Source of the DNA: an uncultured Eubacteriales bacterium
GTDB taxonomy: Bacteria; Bacillota_A; Clostridia; Lachnospirales; Cellulosilyticaceae
Direction: 5' to 3'
DNA length: 24,936 bases
Assembly: GCA_900556665.1 (NCBI GenBank)
Contig: USPX01000012.1
Location: forward strand, 1-24,936
The notes beneath the pieces are model-generated. The model was given only the letters and a program-made list of their open reading frames with translations, was not told the DNA's origin and searched no databases. The position numbers and the translations under genes were made by a program. Position 1 is the first letter of the stretch. Each line of letters starts with the position of its first letter. Positions 23,788 through 24,936 of this stretch are shown here, piece by piece.

Positions 23788-24627
23788 ATGAAAAACAACA
23801 AATTATTTAATAAGGTATTATCAAAATCAGCGATGTTACTTGTAGTAGCAGGATTAACAGTAACTACAGGTGTGCCAAACTATTTATATGCACAAGAAGT
23901 AGCTACAGAAAGTACAACAGAAGAAGTCGCTGCAAACAATGAGTCAGTAGCAACTCCAGCAGAAGGTGCGCTTGCAGAAATAGCACAAGCAAGAGGAACT
24001 ACTCAAGAAGCTAGAGGAATTAAAGTAACTTGGTCAACATCATCAAACTGTAATGTGACAAAACCAAGTAAACCTAATATAAATAAACCAAATATAAATA
24101 AACCAAATATAAATAAACCAAATATAAATAAACCAAATGCAAATAAACCGGAGACAAATAAACCGGAGACAAATAAACCAGAGACAAATAAACCAGAGAC
24201 AAATAAACCAGAGACAAATAAACCAGAGACAAGTATTCCAGAAACAAATCAAGCAGCCTTTGAAAATGAGGTATTAAGACTTGTAAACGTTGAACGCCAA
24301 AAACAAGGTTTAAGTGCACTTCAAATGGATGAAAGTGTAAGAAACGTTGCAAGAGTAAAAGCAACAGACATGTATAAAAACAAATACTTTAGTCATACAA
24401 GTCCAACATACGGATCACCATTTGATATGTTAAAAAAATTCGGTATTACATATAAAGCAGCAGCTGAAAATATTGCACAAGGGCAAACAACACCTGCCCA
24501 AGTTGTAAAGGCATGGATGAATAGTTCAGGACATAGAGCAAATATTTTAAATGCTAAATATACACATATTGGTATTGGATATGAAGCAAACGGTAACAAC
24601 TGGGTGCAAATGTTCATAGGAAAATAA
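23788..24627 (+). CDS. Secreted CAP/SCP-domain protein with KPxxN repeats
   Basis: About 279 residues from ATG 23788. GAGGAGA is spaced better for 23788 than for the ATG at 23782, and an upstream TTG (23701) has no site. Residues 1-35 form a signal peptide (basic start, AMLLVVAGLTVTTGV, cleavage after YLYA). An acidic T/E/A-rich segment follows, then about 12 five-residue repeats (roughly 93-154) that change from NKPNI to NKPET. The C-terminal CAP (SCP, PR-1-like, YkwD-type) domain (158-276) has NVERQKQGLSAL, YFSHTSP (H203), AENIAQG (E227) and MNSSGHRANIL (H249), the usual CAP cavity residues. There is no sortase motif or transmembrane anchor, so it is likely released or wall-associated through the repeat region. 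The exact role of bacterial CAP proteins is not settled. Confidence 0.9.
   Translation: MKNNKLFNKVLSKSAMLLVVAGLTVTTGVPNYLYAQEVATESTTEEVAANNESVATPAEGALAEIAQARGTTQEARGIKVTWSTSSNCNVTKPSKPNINKPNINKPNINKPNINKPNANKPETNKPETNKPETNKPETNKPETNKPETSIPETNQAAFENEVLRLVNVERQKQGLSALQMDESVRNVARVKATDMYKNKYFSHTSPTYGSPFDMLKKFGITYKAAAENIAQGQTTPAQVVKAWMNSSGHRANILNAKYTHIGIGYEANGNNWVQMFIGK
24073..24249 (+). repeat. 15-base tandem repeats inside the CAP-protein gene
   Basis: About 11 to 12 in-frame units of 15 bases. Units 1-5 read CCAAATATAAATAAA with small changes (PNINK or PNANK); units 6-10 read CCGGAGACAAATAAA or the CCA form (PETNK), then the array decays (PETSI, PETNQ). Several neighbouring units are identical at DNA level, including at silent sites, which shows recent slippage or unequal exchange in two separate blocks. 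Confidence 0.93.
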
Positions 24628-24634
24628 AGAAAAG

Positions 24635-24676
24635 AAGCTATCATGAAACTATAAATAGTTTTGTGATAGCTTTTTT
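24635..24676 (+). terminator. Rho-independent terminator after the CAP-protein gene
   Basis: AAGCTATCA (24635-24643) pairs with TGATAGCTT (24664-24672), with inner AAACTA/TAGTTT pairing, followed by six T in a row. It lies 8 bases after the stop codon. Confidence 0.92.
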
Positions 24677-24841
24677 GTGTGTGTAGCAAAGACAAATTTG
24701 AGAGAAATATAGATAAAAATTTAACGCTTGATTTTATAAGAAAATTAATGTCTAATATAAATAATAATATAATTAATATTTTGATATAAAAATTTTTTTC
24801 TGATATTTATTTACATACAGCTATGAAAGTGGGGAGATAAT

Positions 24842-24936
24842 ATGAAATTTAAAAATATTAATCAGCCATTAACGCATGAACAAGTGGGAATGATAAATCA
24901 TGTTATTGAAAAGTATGGCAATGAGCATTCAAGGTT
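24842..24936 (+). CDS. Start of an unidentified gene, cut by the window end
   Basis: The ATG at 24842 follows a good ribosome binding site (GTGGGGAGATAAT). The 31 readable codons begin MKFKNINQPLTHEQVGMINH and continue VIEKYGNEHSR with no stop. The helical segment with IEKYGNEHSR faintly resembles the N-terminus of NuoE-like (thioredoxin-fold 2Fe-2S) subunits of NADH dehydrogenases and hydrogenases, but this is too short to decide. The 165 bases before it are extremely A/T-rich; TTGATT-N17-TCTAAT near 24729-24757 is a weak promoter candidate. Confidence 0.6.
   Translation, partial: MKFKNINQPLTHEQVGMINHVIEKYGNEHSR

Noticed and set aside
24073..24249. CRISPR-like array of short regular repeats
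   Set aside because: Units are 15 bases, contiguous with no spacers, in frame and inside a clear secreted-protein gene.
24043..24364. Two minus-strand frames rich in I, W, F and L or V, Y and L that look like membrane proteins
   Set aside because: They are mirror readings of the KPxxN repeat array; the periodic sequence keeps all frames open.

Overview
The window is AT-rich DNA from a low-GC Gram-positive anaerobe, most likely a member of the Clostridia (Lachnospiraceae or a relative). Four things point there: the 16S rRNA start, the strong AGGAGG-type ribosome binding sites, the purely anaerobic (Cbi-type) cobalamin enzymes, and a Firmicutes-type LexA box. I cannot name the species. Base 1 lies just inside the 5' end of a 16S rRNA gene, so the window edge may also be an assembly break at an rRNA operon.

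Layout. Positions 1-290 hold the 5' end of a leftward 16S rRNA gene, its leader and its promoter. Positions 292-1348 hold a flavodoxin-like gene and a MarR-type regulator. Positions 1465-20678 are one long leftward gene cluster for tetrapyrroles. Read in the direction of transcription it runs cbiK, cbiD, cbiL, cbiF, cbiH, cbiET, cbiA, cobU, cobS, cbiB, cobD (frameshifted), cbiP, cbiC, hemA, hemC, cobA-hemD, hemB, hemL, and after a terminator-like hairpin cobO, closed by a second hairpin. Positions 20679-21139 are a gene-free divergent control region. cbiG (21140-22216) reads rightward from it. Next come leftward dinB (DNA polymerase IV) with a LexA-box promoter, a rightward secreted CAP/SCP-domain protein with 5-residue repeats, and the first codons of a further rightward gene.

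How the genes work together. HemA and HemL make 5-aminolevulinate from glutamyl-tRNA; HemB, HemC and the HemD half of the fusion make uroporphyrinogen III; the CobA half methylates it to precorrin-2. CbiK, L, H, F, G, D, E/T, C and A carry the cobalt-inserted ring to cobyrinic acid a,c-diamide. CobO adenosylates, CbiP amidates, CobD and CbiB attach aminopropanol phosphate, and CobU and CobS complete the nucleotide loop. No heme-branch gene (hemE, hemN, hemH) is present, so the hem genes here appear to supply B12. Precorrin-2 dehydrogenase, precorrin-6A reductase (cbiJ) and cobT are not in the window.

Points most worth a second look: the frameshift in cobD; the cbi leader, which has a terminator and repeated operator-like sites but no recognisable cobalamin riboswitch; the mutually exclusive hairpins between hemL and cobO; and the displaced, divergent cbiG. 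I found no unmistakably new system.
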